This document shows positions 1 to 8,334 of a stretch of 64,000 nt of DNA, one piece after another (the stretch's first letter is position 1; every line of letters starts with the position of its first letter). The position numbers and the translations under genes are program-made. Below the pieces are notes generated by a model. It did no database searches, was not told the DNA's origin, and was given only the letters and a program-made list of their open reading frames with translations. This DNA is from Macrothele yani. Lineage: Eukaryota; Arthropoda; Arachnida; Araneae; Macrothelidae. The stretch spans positions 96,080,489 through 96,144,488 of the forward strand of contig CM077025.1 in NCBI GenBank assembly GCA_039090855.1, read 5' to 3'.

Positions 1-151
1 CCGGTGAGACATGGATGTTGTGTTTGTCTTACGGCACTGGCTCTCTCCCTTCCCTGGAACCAGTGACCCTAAATTAGGGACGGGCGACTGCTTATAGCCC
101 ATTGAGTTGCTCACGGTGGTCGTTAAACCTCCAATCAAGAAAAAAAAAAAT
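1..151 (+). mobile_element. tRNA-derived SINE, family A, cut by window start
   Basis: This is the 3' part of a short interspersed element. The tRNA-like head lies before the window; what remains is the body and an A-rich tail ending near 151. The body carries the segment from GACCCTAAATTAGGGACGGG to GGTGGTCGTTAAACCTCCAA that recurs in copies at 11.3, 19.6, 22.1, 23.2, 57.3 and 62.2 kb. Immediately after the A tail comes GCGGTATCGGTC, which also occurs inside the tandem element at 8.7 kb, so this SINE inserted into HINE-like copy 1. SINEs encode no protein and move with LINE machinery; which LINE serves it is not shown here. Confidence 0.8.
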
Positions 152-1672
152 TAGCGGTATCGGTCGAAGAAAAAAAAATTAGTCGAGTTTTCAGGAGCCC
201 AGATTTTGCAACAAATACTTCAGAAGCGGAAATTAACACATATGACCCCTGGTGGCTAAACCATTTTTTACCAACATTAGAAATTCTGTGAAAAATATTT
301 TCCATCAGGTCTTGTATGCGATACAGGAAGAATTTTTCAAATCAGAGCTTTAGGAGCAGAAATAACGCAGAAAACGCAATTTACCTTTGTACCCCCTAGC
401 GTAAAGTGTATGATTTACTTGAAAATTTTGAATTTATAGGGAAAACATTTCGCATCAGAAACACCATCTAACAAAGAAGGAATTTTTCAAATCGTACTCT
501 TGGAAGTAGAGATATTGACAAAAATAAGATATACATCTACGCCCCCTGGCGTAGAAACCATGCATTTTTTCAAGAAGAAAATTTTCCTAAAAGGTTTGTC
601 GACATGAGTAGTATCGGTCAACAAACGACGTTTTTTTCAATCGAGAATTTAGGAGGTCATATTTTGCTGCAAATACAACAGAAGCGGAAATTAAGATTTA
701 CACCCTGGTGGCCAAACTATTTTTTTACAAAAATTAGAAATTATGTGCAAACGATTTCCCATCAGAAGCTGTATCCGGTGCAAAAAGAATTTTTCAAATC
801 GGAGATTTAGAAGCAGAGATATAGAGGGAAACGCAATTTACCGCTACGCCCTCTAGCGGAAAGTCTATGAATTACTTGAAAATTTTGAAATTATATGAAA
901 AACATGTCACACGGAAAAAACTATCCAACAAAGAAGGAATTTTTCAAATCAGACTCCTAGAAATTGAGATATTGACAAAAATAAGACGTACATATACGCT
1001 CTCTGGCGGAGAAACTGTGGAATATTTTAAGAAGAAAATATTCCGAAAAGGTTTATCGAGGTGAGTGGCATCAGTCCACGAAAAAAAAATGTTAATCGAT
1101 ATTTTAGAAGCTACGATTCTATGGCAAATACATCAGAAGCAAAAATTAACACTTACGCCCACTGGTGGCTAAAGTATTCTTTACCAAAAATTAGAAATTA
1201 TATGCAAAAGTTTTTGCATTAGGAGATCTATCCGCTGAAGAAAAAAATTTTCAAATCGGAGTTTTAAAAGAAGAGTTAATGGGGAAAATGTAATTTACTT
1301 TTACGCCCCCTAGCGGAAAATCTATGCGTAATTTGAAAAAGTAACTGTATCTAAAATACTCTTCGACATAAATGGAATCGAAAGGTATAATTTTTTTTTC
1401 AATCGGATGTTTAGAAGCAAATATGTGGAATAAAACGTATTTTTGAATTCGACATCATCTGCATTTACGCCCTCTACCGGAGAAATTGTACATCGTAAAA
1501 AATACGAAATAAAGGATCATTATTTGCATATTTCAAGATTCGCAATGCAAAAAGAATTTTTCGAATCGGACTTATAGTTGCTGAGATATCGTGGGTACAG
1601 ACGGACGGGCGGACGGACGGACAAACCGATAACAGAAGCACGATCTTTTTTCACAAAAGACGTGCTAAAAAG
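152..1672 (+). mobile_element. HINE-like tandem-structured element, copy 1
   Basis: A non-coding element made of monomers of about 150 bp. Each monomer has TTTTCAAATCGGA, then TTTTAGAAG, GAGATAT and an ACGCCCCCTAGCGGA-like core. Cores start near 243, 389, 539, 699, 846, 996, 1155, 1303 and 1467, with spacings of 146-150 and about 160 in rotation, so three monomer types form a higher-order unit of about 456 bp. The array ends in an (ACGG)n tract at 1597-1624 and a hairpin at 1637-1666. A central tandem array, a tetranucleotide microsatellite and a terminal hairpin are the known architecture of Helentron-associated elements and bivalve 'pearl' elements; the assignment is by structure only. The short ORFs inside are not conserved between copies. 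Confidence 0.6.
1637..1666 (+). other. 3'-terminal hairpin of HINE-like copy 1
   Basis: AGCACGATCTTTT at 1637-1649 pairs with AAAAGACGTGCT at 1655-1666, with one bulged base. The right arm is the exact reverse complement of the 12 bases AGCACGTCTTTT at 8335-8346, the apparent 5' end of copy 2. A 5' subterminal repeat inverted relative to the 3' hairpin arm is what Helentron-type elements show. Confidence 0.55.
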
Positions 1673-1809
1673 AACTATAGGCGGTGACAAAACCATGAAG
1701 CCTTATCCTACAGAAAGCCATATTCCCACAGAAGGTTTATAATGATTCGATGCAGACATTGGGTGTAAGATTCCTGAGTTTATCGTAGTGGTAGAGAATC
1801 TTACAATTT

Positions 1810-2394
1810 TGCAGATATTTCAGGACGATCCGTCACGTTCACCTCTAGTAAAACATCAACAGCATGCATGACCTCGTGGGGAAAGACAGATGAATGAGTG
1901 TCATCTTTCTTGCATCACGGCAGTTTCGATTCAGTTCTGACGATTTCTTTGAAGATGAAAAAGATCAGTGCGCGATGTGAGTCAAAAATGTTGACAGGTG
2001 AGCAAAAGGAATGCCGTAAACGAATCTGCTTCAACAACCAGAACATGCTTCATACGAATCCAAAAAAATTTGATCTCGGATTGTTGCGATGGATGAAGCA
2101 TTGATTTCCCACTTTGACCCAGAGACTAAAAAGCAAAATCTAATGTGAAAGCACGCATCTTCTTTGCTTTACAAGAAGTTCCATGTTGACACATCAGCTG
2201 GCAAGCAAATGGCATCAGCTTTTCGGGATGCGAAAGGCATCATCATGATCGTCTACCTCGGAAATGACACCACTGATCAGACCTATATTATGCCACCTCA
2301 TAAACAATCTCCATGAAGCCAGCAAGCAAAAAATGCGGGGAGAAACTACGAAGAGATCTCTTCTTCCTTCAAAACAGTGCACCAAGTTGAGACA
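1810..2394 (+). pseudogene. mariner transposase pseudogene (N-terminal to middle part)
   Basis: Translating across several frames gives recognisable mariner blocks in order: SLKMKKISAR (end of the DNA-binding region), MLTGEQKECRKRIC, then RIVAMDEALISHFDPETKKQ with the first catalytic Asp region (MDEALISHF for the usual DETW.SHF), AGKQMASAFRDAKGIIMI, and NNLHEASKQKMRG. The second catalytic motif, normally QDNAP, reads LQNSAPS at about 2364-2390, so the Asp is lost. Multiple stops and frameshifts are present. The third catalytic motif is absent because the sequence runs into the 18-bp repeat at 2395-2650. Confidence 0.8.
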
Positions 2395-2650
2395 ATGCAG
2401 AGTCAACACAAATCACCGAGTCAGACATTTCAAAACAATGCACCGAGTCAAGGCAATTCAAGACAATGCACCTAGTCAGGACATTTCAAGATAATGCACA
2501 TAGTCGAGGCAATGTGTTGAGTCAAGACAATGCACCGAGTCAAGGCAATGCATCTAGTCGAGACAACGCACCGAATCAAGACAATGCACCGAGCCAAGGC
2601 AAATCAAGACAATGTACGAGTCAAGGCAATTCAAGACAATACACCGTGGA
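2395..2650 (+). repeat. 18-bp minisatellite derived from the QDNAP codons of mariner
   Basis: Imperfect tandem units of GACAATGCACCGAGTCAA; four consecutive 18-bp units occupy 2526-2597. In frame they read DNAPSQ, GNASSR, DNAPNQ, DNAPSQ. The array begins immediately after the degenerate catalytic motif LQNSAPS of the adjacent mariner copy, whose normal form contains QDNAP, so the unit appears to be an amplification of the codons around the second catalytic Asp. It is open in one frame, but there is no sign that it is translated. Confidence 0.75.
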
Positions 2651-3061
2651 AAGTTACAGGGAAGCGTCCAGTCCATAAAGCCTTGCAGTGCAGCAAAGTG
2701 TGTACGAGGTGAGTTTCACTCTCATTAACAGATGAGAACTAAGACATCGAATGCTAACTAATTTCACATTACTGAAGCCTGATCAGAACCAGGTCTTTCA
2801 AGCAGTTTTTATTGGAAACAAAACCCTTGTACACCATGCTAGCAGCATTAAGCCGGGATTCTTGGAGTAGAAACACGTCCCATCCCTCTCACAAAGCAAG
2901 TTTACAGTGACACCTCATTTTGGAAAAGCGCTGAAAACAATTTTTTAAGACTCTTTTGGTTTGCTTTTGGCGGAATTTTTAAACAGGTAATGCTCTAGCA
3001 CTGGTGACAGTTACATTTAAACACTGAAAGGACGCTAATAAAAAATAACCTACACTTATCA
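2651..3061. other. no recognisable gene
   Basis: AT-rich DNA between two mariner remnants. It may include degraded mariner 3' sequence, but I could not align it to anything. Confidence 0.5.
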
Positions 3062-3140
3062 GTCAAGGAGTTATTTTCCTCCATGACAACGCCCGGTTAC
3101 ATGTAGCCCGCCTGTAACTGTTGCAACAGTTGCAATGAAA
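3062..3140 (+). pseudogene. short mariner-type fragment around the second catalytic Asp
   Basis: One frame reads GVIFLHDNARLHVARL, matching the HDNARPH block that surrounds the second catalytic Asp of mariner transposases. The following frame gives VTVATVAMKV. Nothing else of a transposase is visible nearby. The wording differs from the QDNAP form at 2.4 kb, so this is a separate family. Confidence 0.55.
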
Positions 3141-4164
3141 GTTCTTCACTATAATCGATACATCCCAGAACGATACATCCTCTCACAAAACAAGTTTATA
3201 TAACTTGTTTATATAACACTAAGATAGCATGCTCGAACGGAAATCGGGAGATGCACGTTCGATTTCTGCTCTAGAGTGACGCAATTTTCAAGTTTTCTAA
3301 TGTATATTAAAACTGGAGATTCAAGCATATCTGATTGTTACATTAATAATCCTGACCTAGCATCTACGTACTAAGTGAGGCATATTTCTTCTACGGAATC
3401 GAAACACTAAATGATTTTCATTTCCTTCCTCTGCTAAATATCGTTAGAAAGAACGTTGGACATTGTAGGGTATTCAGGGGACAATTTATCTTATCCGTGT
3501 GAAACAAATGTCGTTTTGTACTAATTAATTGATGTTCTACATCTTTGGAATTGGAAATTTTGCTCTATCTCTTTTCGTTTTCGATTTGCAAATGGCTAAC
3601 TTTCACATTTCGCCACTAGGGGCGCTGCTATCGGTTGCATTCGATCGGGCGTAGTCGCTTTACTATACCGTTATATCACTTGCATAACTGTATCTCTCTC
3701 CGTTCGCAAGTTATTCCAGGCTAAAGGAACTTTCCTATGCACCCTACATAAACCGTGTGCTATTTGCGGTGTAGCAGCATACCTCCTGGGCCCTTGGTAA
3801 TGGTGGGCCCCAAGGTTATAGCCCCGCTACACCCACCAACCCACCTCCCCTTAATCCAGTCCTGTCCACAAGTGTCTGTCTCGTTTTGGTAACTATCTTC
3901 AAAAGCAATATGAATAGAAACCTATTGAAGGCATCCATTATAAGGGTACGCAATACAGGTTTTGTAAACTTATTATTTTGATCAACTTGCGTATGGTAAG
4001 TTAGCTACAGCTTGAAAACCGAGTTCTTTGATGCACTTACTAGTATGTCCGTTTCGAAAAGGATAAGACAAACTCGCGGACACGTAGACTCTAATGTGGC
4101 CACATCAAAACTGCAAGCTATCTTAATTTCAAATTTCCACAATGATACAAAAAGTGTAACTCAC
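3141..4164. other. putative intron sequence, no gene seen
   Basis: No ORF of interest and no splice-flanked P5CS continuation was found here. A CTCF-like word, CCACTAGGGGCGCTG, lies at about 3612-3626. Since the exon at 4165-4308 is read on the minus strand, its next exon should lie to the left, but I could not find it in this interval, so it probably lies beyond the window start. Confidence 0.5.
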
Positions 4165-4308
4165 CTGTCTTACAGATTCCTTGGGGGACAACGTCTCTCT
4201 CATTGACATGGACATCCTCATCTCTGCTCTCAGCTTCTGTTGCCCAAACGCTACAGCTCCACTGGTTACCATCAGCATTTCTTTGCCTTCATTCTGCAGT
4301 TGAGAAAT
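4165..4308 (-). CDS. ALDH18A1: exon of delta-1-pyrroline-5-carboxylate synthase (glutamate 5-kinase domain)
   Basis: The exon is 144 bp, exactly 48 codons, beginning [12 protein letters not shown] and ending [11 protein letters not shown]. The core [14 protein letters not shown] is the diagnostic amino-acid kinase block of P5CS (animal versions read [14 protein letters not shown]), followed by [11 protein letters not shown] as in arthropod homologues. On the minus strand the acceptor is a pyrimidine-rich TTTCAG just before 4308 and the donor is GTGAGTT just after 4165; both ends are phase 0. P5CS is a mitochondrial bifunctional enzyme: its N-terminal kinase phosphorylates glutamate and its C-terminal reductase gives glutamate semialdehyde, for proline and ornithine synthesis. 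It is probably a real host exon, not a retrocopy, because it is flanked by introns. No other P5CS exon was recognised in the window. Confidence 0.88.
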
Positions 4309-4518
4309 CTGAAATAAAGAAAAAGGAAATCGTGATGTCCCGAAATGTAAGTGGAGATGCAAATTAACGAAAGATGTGAGATTACGAGCAAAGAATTAGA
4401 AAAGTTCTGTGTTTTATTTTGCTGGTAAAACATGATGGATGTCATTAAATTTTCCGGTGTATTGAACACTCCCTTCGACAAAGTCGCTAATTTAATGTCT
4501 TAAAGAATTTAAAGCTGT
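4309..4518. other. intron sequence upstream of the P5CS exon
   Basis: AT-rich, with no features beyond the polypyrimidine tract of the acceptor site at about 4310-4325 (minus-strand reading). Confidence 0.5.
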
Positions 4519-4800
4519 GTAATAATACAAATTGAAGATGATAATCCGTTTTTGGTGTAAATATGACAAGGATGGTAAGTCAGATGATATCCGAAAACTT
4601 GAAAATTTCGTTGTCCAGAGCGGGAATTGAACCCACGTCTCCCAGACAGCGCCCGGGTATGCAAACCACTACACCACCCAGAACGACCAAGTCTCAAGTT
4701 TTCGATTTGTTCGAGTTTTCGGATATTATCTGACTTACCATTCATGTCATATTTACGCCAAAAAACGGATTGGCATCTTCAAAATTTGTATTGTATGGTG
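4519..4800. mobile_element. fold-back element with a tRNA-like core
   Basis: Two arms of about 85-90 bp are inverted repeats of each other: the left arm (4519-4602) includes ATCCGTTTTTGGTGTAAATA, the right arm (4709-4800) the complement TATTTACGCCAAAAAACGGA, and both carry GGTAAGTCAGAT or its complement. Between them, 4611-4688 read on minus has a tRNA-like A box (GGTGTAGTGGTTTGC) and B box (GGTTCAATTCCC). It lies within the presumed P5CS intron. It could be a MITE that captured a tRNA-like insertion, or a SINE flanked by inverted copies. Confidence 0.65.
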
Positions 4801-5149
4801 TAATCCCGTATTCCATTCATGATGTGTAACAATAGTTACTAAAAGATTACTTTTTATTGTTTCGGTTTGGCGTACTACATTGTGTATTTTCCTTCCAACT
4901 AAAGAAGAAGCGCATGACAGGATTCATAGATGTCAATGAGACCCCATGGTACTTCTTTATTTCATTTCATTTCACTTCATTTATTTATTTTCCGGTTGCC
5001 ACTTACGCATCATAATTTCATAGTAACAATATACAAATACTGTAATTACAGGAAAAGGAGGGAAAAGGTCATAAAACCTGGCATAACCCTCCTCTCCCTA
5101 ATCAAAGAAAAAGAACGAGAAAGCTAAACAGTATATAGTTCTTAGTTGG
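4801..5149. other. no recognisable gene
   Basis: AT-rich with TTTCATTTCA-type low-complexity repeats around 4960-4995. Nothing codes. Confidence 0.5.
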
Positions 5150-6502
5150 ACGAACTATAATCTAAAGTATTCGAACACCTCATATGAAAATAAATGAGCA
5201 TTTGCAGAACCAGGTGGGTACGCGAGGAATGTGTTGCATGCTATAAATAAAGGGCAGCGTTATCACACCTGTCAGATTGCACTGGAAGGAAATGTACCGC
5301 GCGAAGCTGAACTGACGGACTTTGAAAGGGGCATGACAGTTAGACGCCTCCCAATAAAGCAATCAGTGAGGAGAATTGCAGATGTTCTGAGATAACCCAA
5401 ATCAACTGTGGCTTGTGTTTTTCATGGACGCAAGGCAGATGGTGCCACTTCGGCGAAGCAACGCTCTGGGAGAACGCGCAGACTTGGTGATTTCGCCAAA
5501 CAGAGCTTAATGTGGAAAGTGAACAAGGCACGCACGTTTTTCGCCACATACCTGGATAGCGATGCCTCACATGCCACAGGAACAGCTGTTTGCACCAGAA
5601 GAGTTATAGCAAACAAGCCCTTTTCTACTGATGGTCGGATTTGAACCACGTCTTGCTAATCCGGAGTGGTATGTTCTCCCGATTGAACTACACTGGCAAG
5701 ACTTATCGCTGCAACTTGCCGATTTGACTCTTATGTGACCTCAATGGTGCGTCACACTGTTCATTGTGAATTTCTCTCCTACGGTTACCACGATAGGTCA
5801 ACTGCGCACAAGCAAACCCTACATTATTCTACGCAATGTCAGACCACAATTGCAGAGGTTGCTGGCTCTTTGTGGCCAACAGAAAAATGGAAGAGCGTCT
5901 TATGAAGTGACGAATCACGTTTTACCCTCTTACATTCGAATGCATTTATTCAGCTGTGGCATTTGCCTGGGGAACATTGTCAGGCGAATTGTATTGACCC
6001 TACAGTCAAGTTTGGTGGAAAATGTACTATGGTGTGGTAATGTTTCTTCCTTGAAGGACTCGGCCCTTTGGTTACGGTGCTCTCCAGTCTTTCAGCCACT
6101 AGGTATGAAGGCAATCTAAATAATTCTTCACTACCTACGAGGCAATACTTCGGCAAAACTCCCTGTCTGTTTCATTTAGATCCAGATATGTCTGTCCATG
6201 GTTTGAGAATTAGGACATCCATATGTTGGATTGGCCAGCCCAAAGTCCATATCTAAGTCCAATACAGTTGGTGGAATGAGCAGGAACATCGAGTTCAATC
6301 TCGACCTTCCTCTACGATAGCTTAGGCAGAAGCTTTACAGTGGTAACGTGGAACCTTCTGGTACAGGCTTACTGGCATCTTGAAGAGAGAAGGGTCGCTG
6401 CAGTCATAACGGCCAAATACGGGCCAACTCTGAGCTAATTCCGGCTAATAAATGCTTTTTTTATTCATTCTATCTAGTGTCCGAATAGTTTTGTCTACGT
6501 AG
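5150..6502 (+). pseudogene. Tc1-like element with degenerate transposase
   Basis: Frames combine to AELTDFERGMTVRRLP and VRRIADVL (the first helix-turn-helix of Tc1 transposases, from about 5306), a GRTRRL AT-hook-like word, VKFGGKCTMVW and LGPLVTVL (the GG.vmvWG block near 6010-6080) and LDWPAQSPYLSPIQ (third catalytic region near 6225-6265, where SPIE would be expected). Stops and frameshifts are frequent. Ends: AAAGTATTCGAACAC at about 5164 and the complement GTGTCCGAATAG at about 6478 are inverted. A tRNA-like insert sits at 5628-5700. Confidence 0.75.
5628..5700 (-). mobile_element. tRNA-like sequence inside the Tc1 relic
   Basis: Read on minus, GCCAGTGTAGTTCAATCGGG resembles a tRNA D-arm (A box) and GTGGTTCAAATCCG an intact B box. 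The segment is tRNA-sized but the acceptor stem does not close convincingly. It is more likely a SINE head or pseudo-tRNA than a working gene. Confidence 0.5.
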
Positions 6503-7839
6503 TGCATATTTACTTACCACCCAGGAAGAATTTAGTGCACGAGAAATACTAGAATATACATACAGAAGATATCAAAAGATTTTTAATCCGACTGATGAAA
6601 GTGCACATATTATGATAATAAACAGTCACACACCCTAGCGCAGGAGTAGGGAAGCTGCGGCCTTCTAGGCCATTAGGTGTGATCCAAATTTTGCAGAACA
6701 AATCCTTTTATTTTTATTAATATGTTTTTTTTTCGTCTTTCATTATTTTTATTTTCAATCTCAAAATGACCGTATTTAAAATACCAAAGAGTAAAAGGAG
6801 ATTAAACGAAGTAATGATCCACGACTGACGGACACAATTAAAACATTAGTAAGTCATAAGGGCCACTTTGACACTTGCTTCGCTCATGACTTAGTTCTAT
6901 CGCCCTAAAGAACTGCAGATGGAATCGATTGAGCTCTCAGGAGATGACATTTTAAAGTCCTTATTTAATGCTAAGAAAGATAGGGTTGAAATACATTTCG
7001 TGCATGTTGCCGAAGGCAACATGCACGAATATATATTTCAAATGTATTCTACTATCGCACTAATATTTTCCTGCGCTGTCGCAGTTTTGTCTTCTACGCC
7101 GCCATTTATATACCTCCATTCGAAGACAGTGAGCAGCAGATTGCCTCTTTAAATATGGAATTGCATTAAATTATGTTACTTCATTTGCTAAAATTGAATA
7201 TATAACAGTAGCTTTCGTCTACCTCGTTAAATACGGGATTCATTCATATTTTGTTTGTTAAAAACGATCTAATTAGCTTTGCATTAACATTATACCAAAC
7301 AAAAGTACCTGTTTTTTTCGTTAAATCCGAGATTTCATTAAATAATGGCTCGTTATAAGGTAGTTTTACTATATTTTAAATTTTCAGCACTGTTTCTGTA
7401 ATACTGTAGGTGTTTCTTGGGTGACATGCACGGTTCTTATTGATACTTTGGAACCATTTCTACAACGGTCTATGCATGATGAAATAGACTTACGATAAAA
7501 TAAGAGGTATTTTGGACTACCCACACATCGAATGTCAAATCAAATGTTCTCAGAGGTGAACATTCCATCTGTCCAAAAGAAATTCCTTTCTTCCTGTCAT
7601 CATTATCTTGTCAAGAAGAGAAAAGTAAGATAAAAAAGAAAGCTTGCGCTCTTTCGTAGATAATGTCATGTGCCACATCAAATTAGCGATCGTTTATGAG
7701 ACATCTTTCATCACTTGTGATTGACATAGCAGTTTATCATTACATAACAGGAAGTAGCAAATATGAAAATTTGCTTCCTTTGAGAGCTTCTGCATTTCTC
7801 AAAACTCGATGATTACTTATCAAAACTTAGCAACGTATC
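6503..7839. other. unassigned DNA with a hAT-end-like word and one perfect hairpin
   Basis: Around 6640-6680 the sequence GGAAGCTGCGGCC resembles the terminal region of some hAT elements, but no partner end was found. An ORF of 77 codons begins at 6919 without recognisable similarity. A perfect 15-bp hairpin lies at 6997-7029. The rest is AT-rich and non-coding. Confidence 0.4.
6997..7029. other. perfect 15-bp inverted repeat with a GAA loop
   Basis: TTCGTGCATGTTGCC at 6997-7011 pairs base for base with GGCAACATGCACGAA at 7015-7029. The loop is three bases. It is not part of any recognised element and too short for a microRNA precursor. Confidence 0.85.
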
Positions 7840-8060
7840 TACAAAGGCTGTCCCAAAACAAGTTAGAAATTTTTTTAAATTTATGGGTACCTTAATTATC
7901 AAGGAAGTGGTTATTTTTTTCGGAATACTATCCATTGCATCAAATGCAGCTGTCCCAACGTTCATTGAACTTTTTGAATGTCTTCTAGAATTATTCTTCT
8001 CCAAAGCTATTGAAGCACCCCTGCGGTGCTGTAATATGTTGTTGATCAGTCAAAATTGTC
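7840..8060 (-). pseudogene. mariner transposase C-terminal relic and 3' end
   Basis: On minus, one frame reads KTFKKFNERWDSCI, CNG, YSEKNNHF with two in-frame stops, matching the end of mariner transposases (typically KKCFERWDKCIA.NGEYFEGD). Further down is TTGTTTTGGGACAGCC, which resembles a mariner terminal inverted repeat. It probably belongs to the same minus-strand copy whose N-terminus is at 10700-11057, the two now separated by the insertions at 8190-10645. Confidence 0.6.
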
Positions 8061-8189
8061 GTTTCCGTAATGTCTTTTTTTTTAAATGGTGAACAACCAG
8101 AAGTCACATGGTCACAAGTCTGGACTATATACAGGTTTGGGTATCAACTTAAGATTCGTTTTCTCCAAATAAGAAACGAGAGAAGGCAC

Positions 8190-8305
8190 ATGAAAAGAAA
8201 TATAAATAAGATTCTTAATGCTGTCGAGACACGATTAATAAGGGAAATAATTGCACTTTAAAAGACGATGCTTTTATTTACAACTAAAACCAGCTAAAAG
8301 CAAGA
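8190..8305 (-). mobile_element. Penelope-like 3' end fragment, inverted relative to 10538-10645
   Basis: The segment with AATAAGATTCTTAATGCTGT to AAAACCAGCTAAAA is the inverted complement, with few mismatches, of 10538-10645. Read on minus it runs TTTTAGCTGG, then TTGTAAATAAAAG, similar in layout to the tail after the hammerhead-like motif of the Penelope-like element at 44.3 kb. It abuts HINE-like copy 2. Confidence 0.45.
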
Positions 8306-8334
8306 AAGATGACACCGAATTTTCTGATGTAATA

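Noticed and set aside
604..1064. Short ORFs inside HINE-like copy 1
   Set aside because: The corresponding region of copy 2 does not keep these frames, and the element appears non-coding.
2395..2650. CRISPR-like regular repeats
   Set aside because: Units are contiguous 18-bp repeats without spacers, in eukaryotic DNA next to a mariner gene.
3225..3290. Possible tRNA-like boxes (GTTCGATTTC)
   Set aside because: The A box is not convincing and there is no stem structure or repeat copy to support it.
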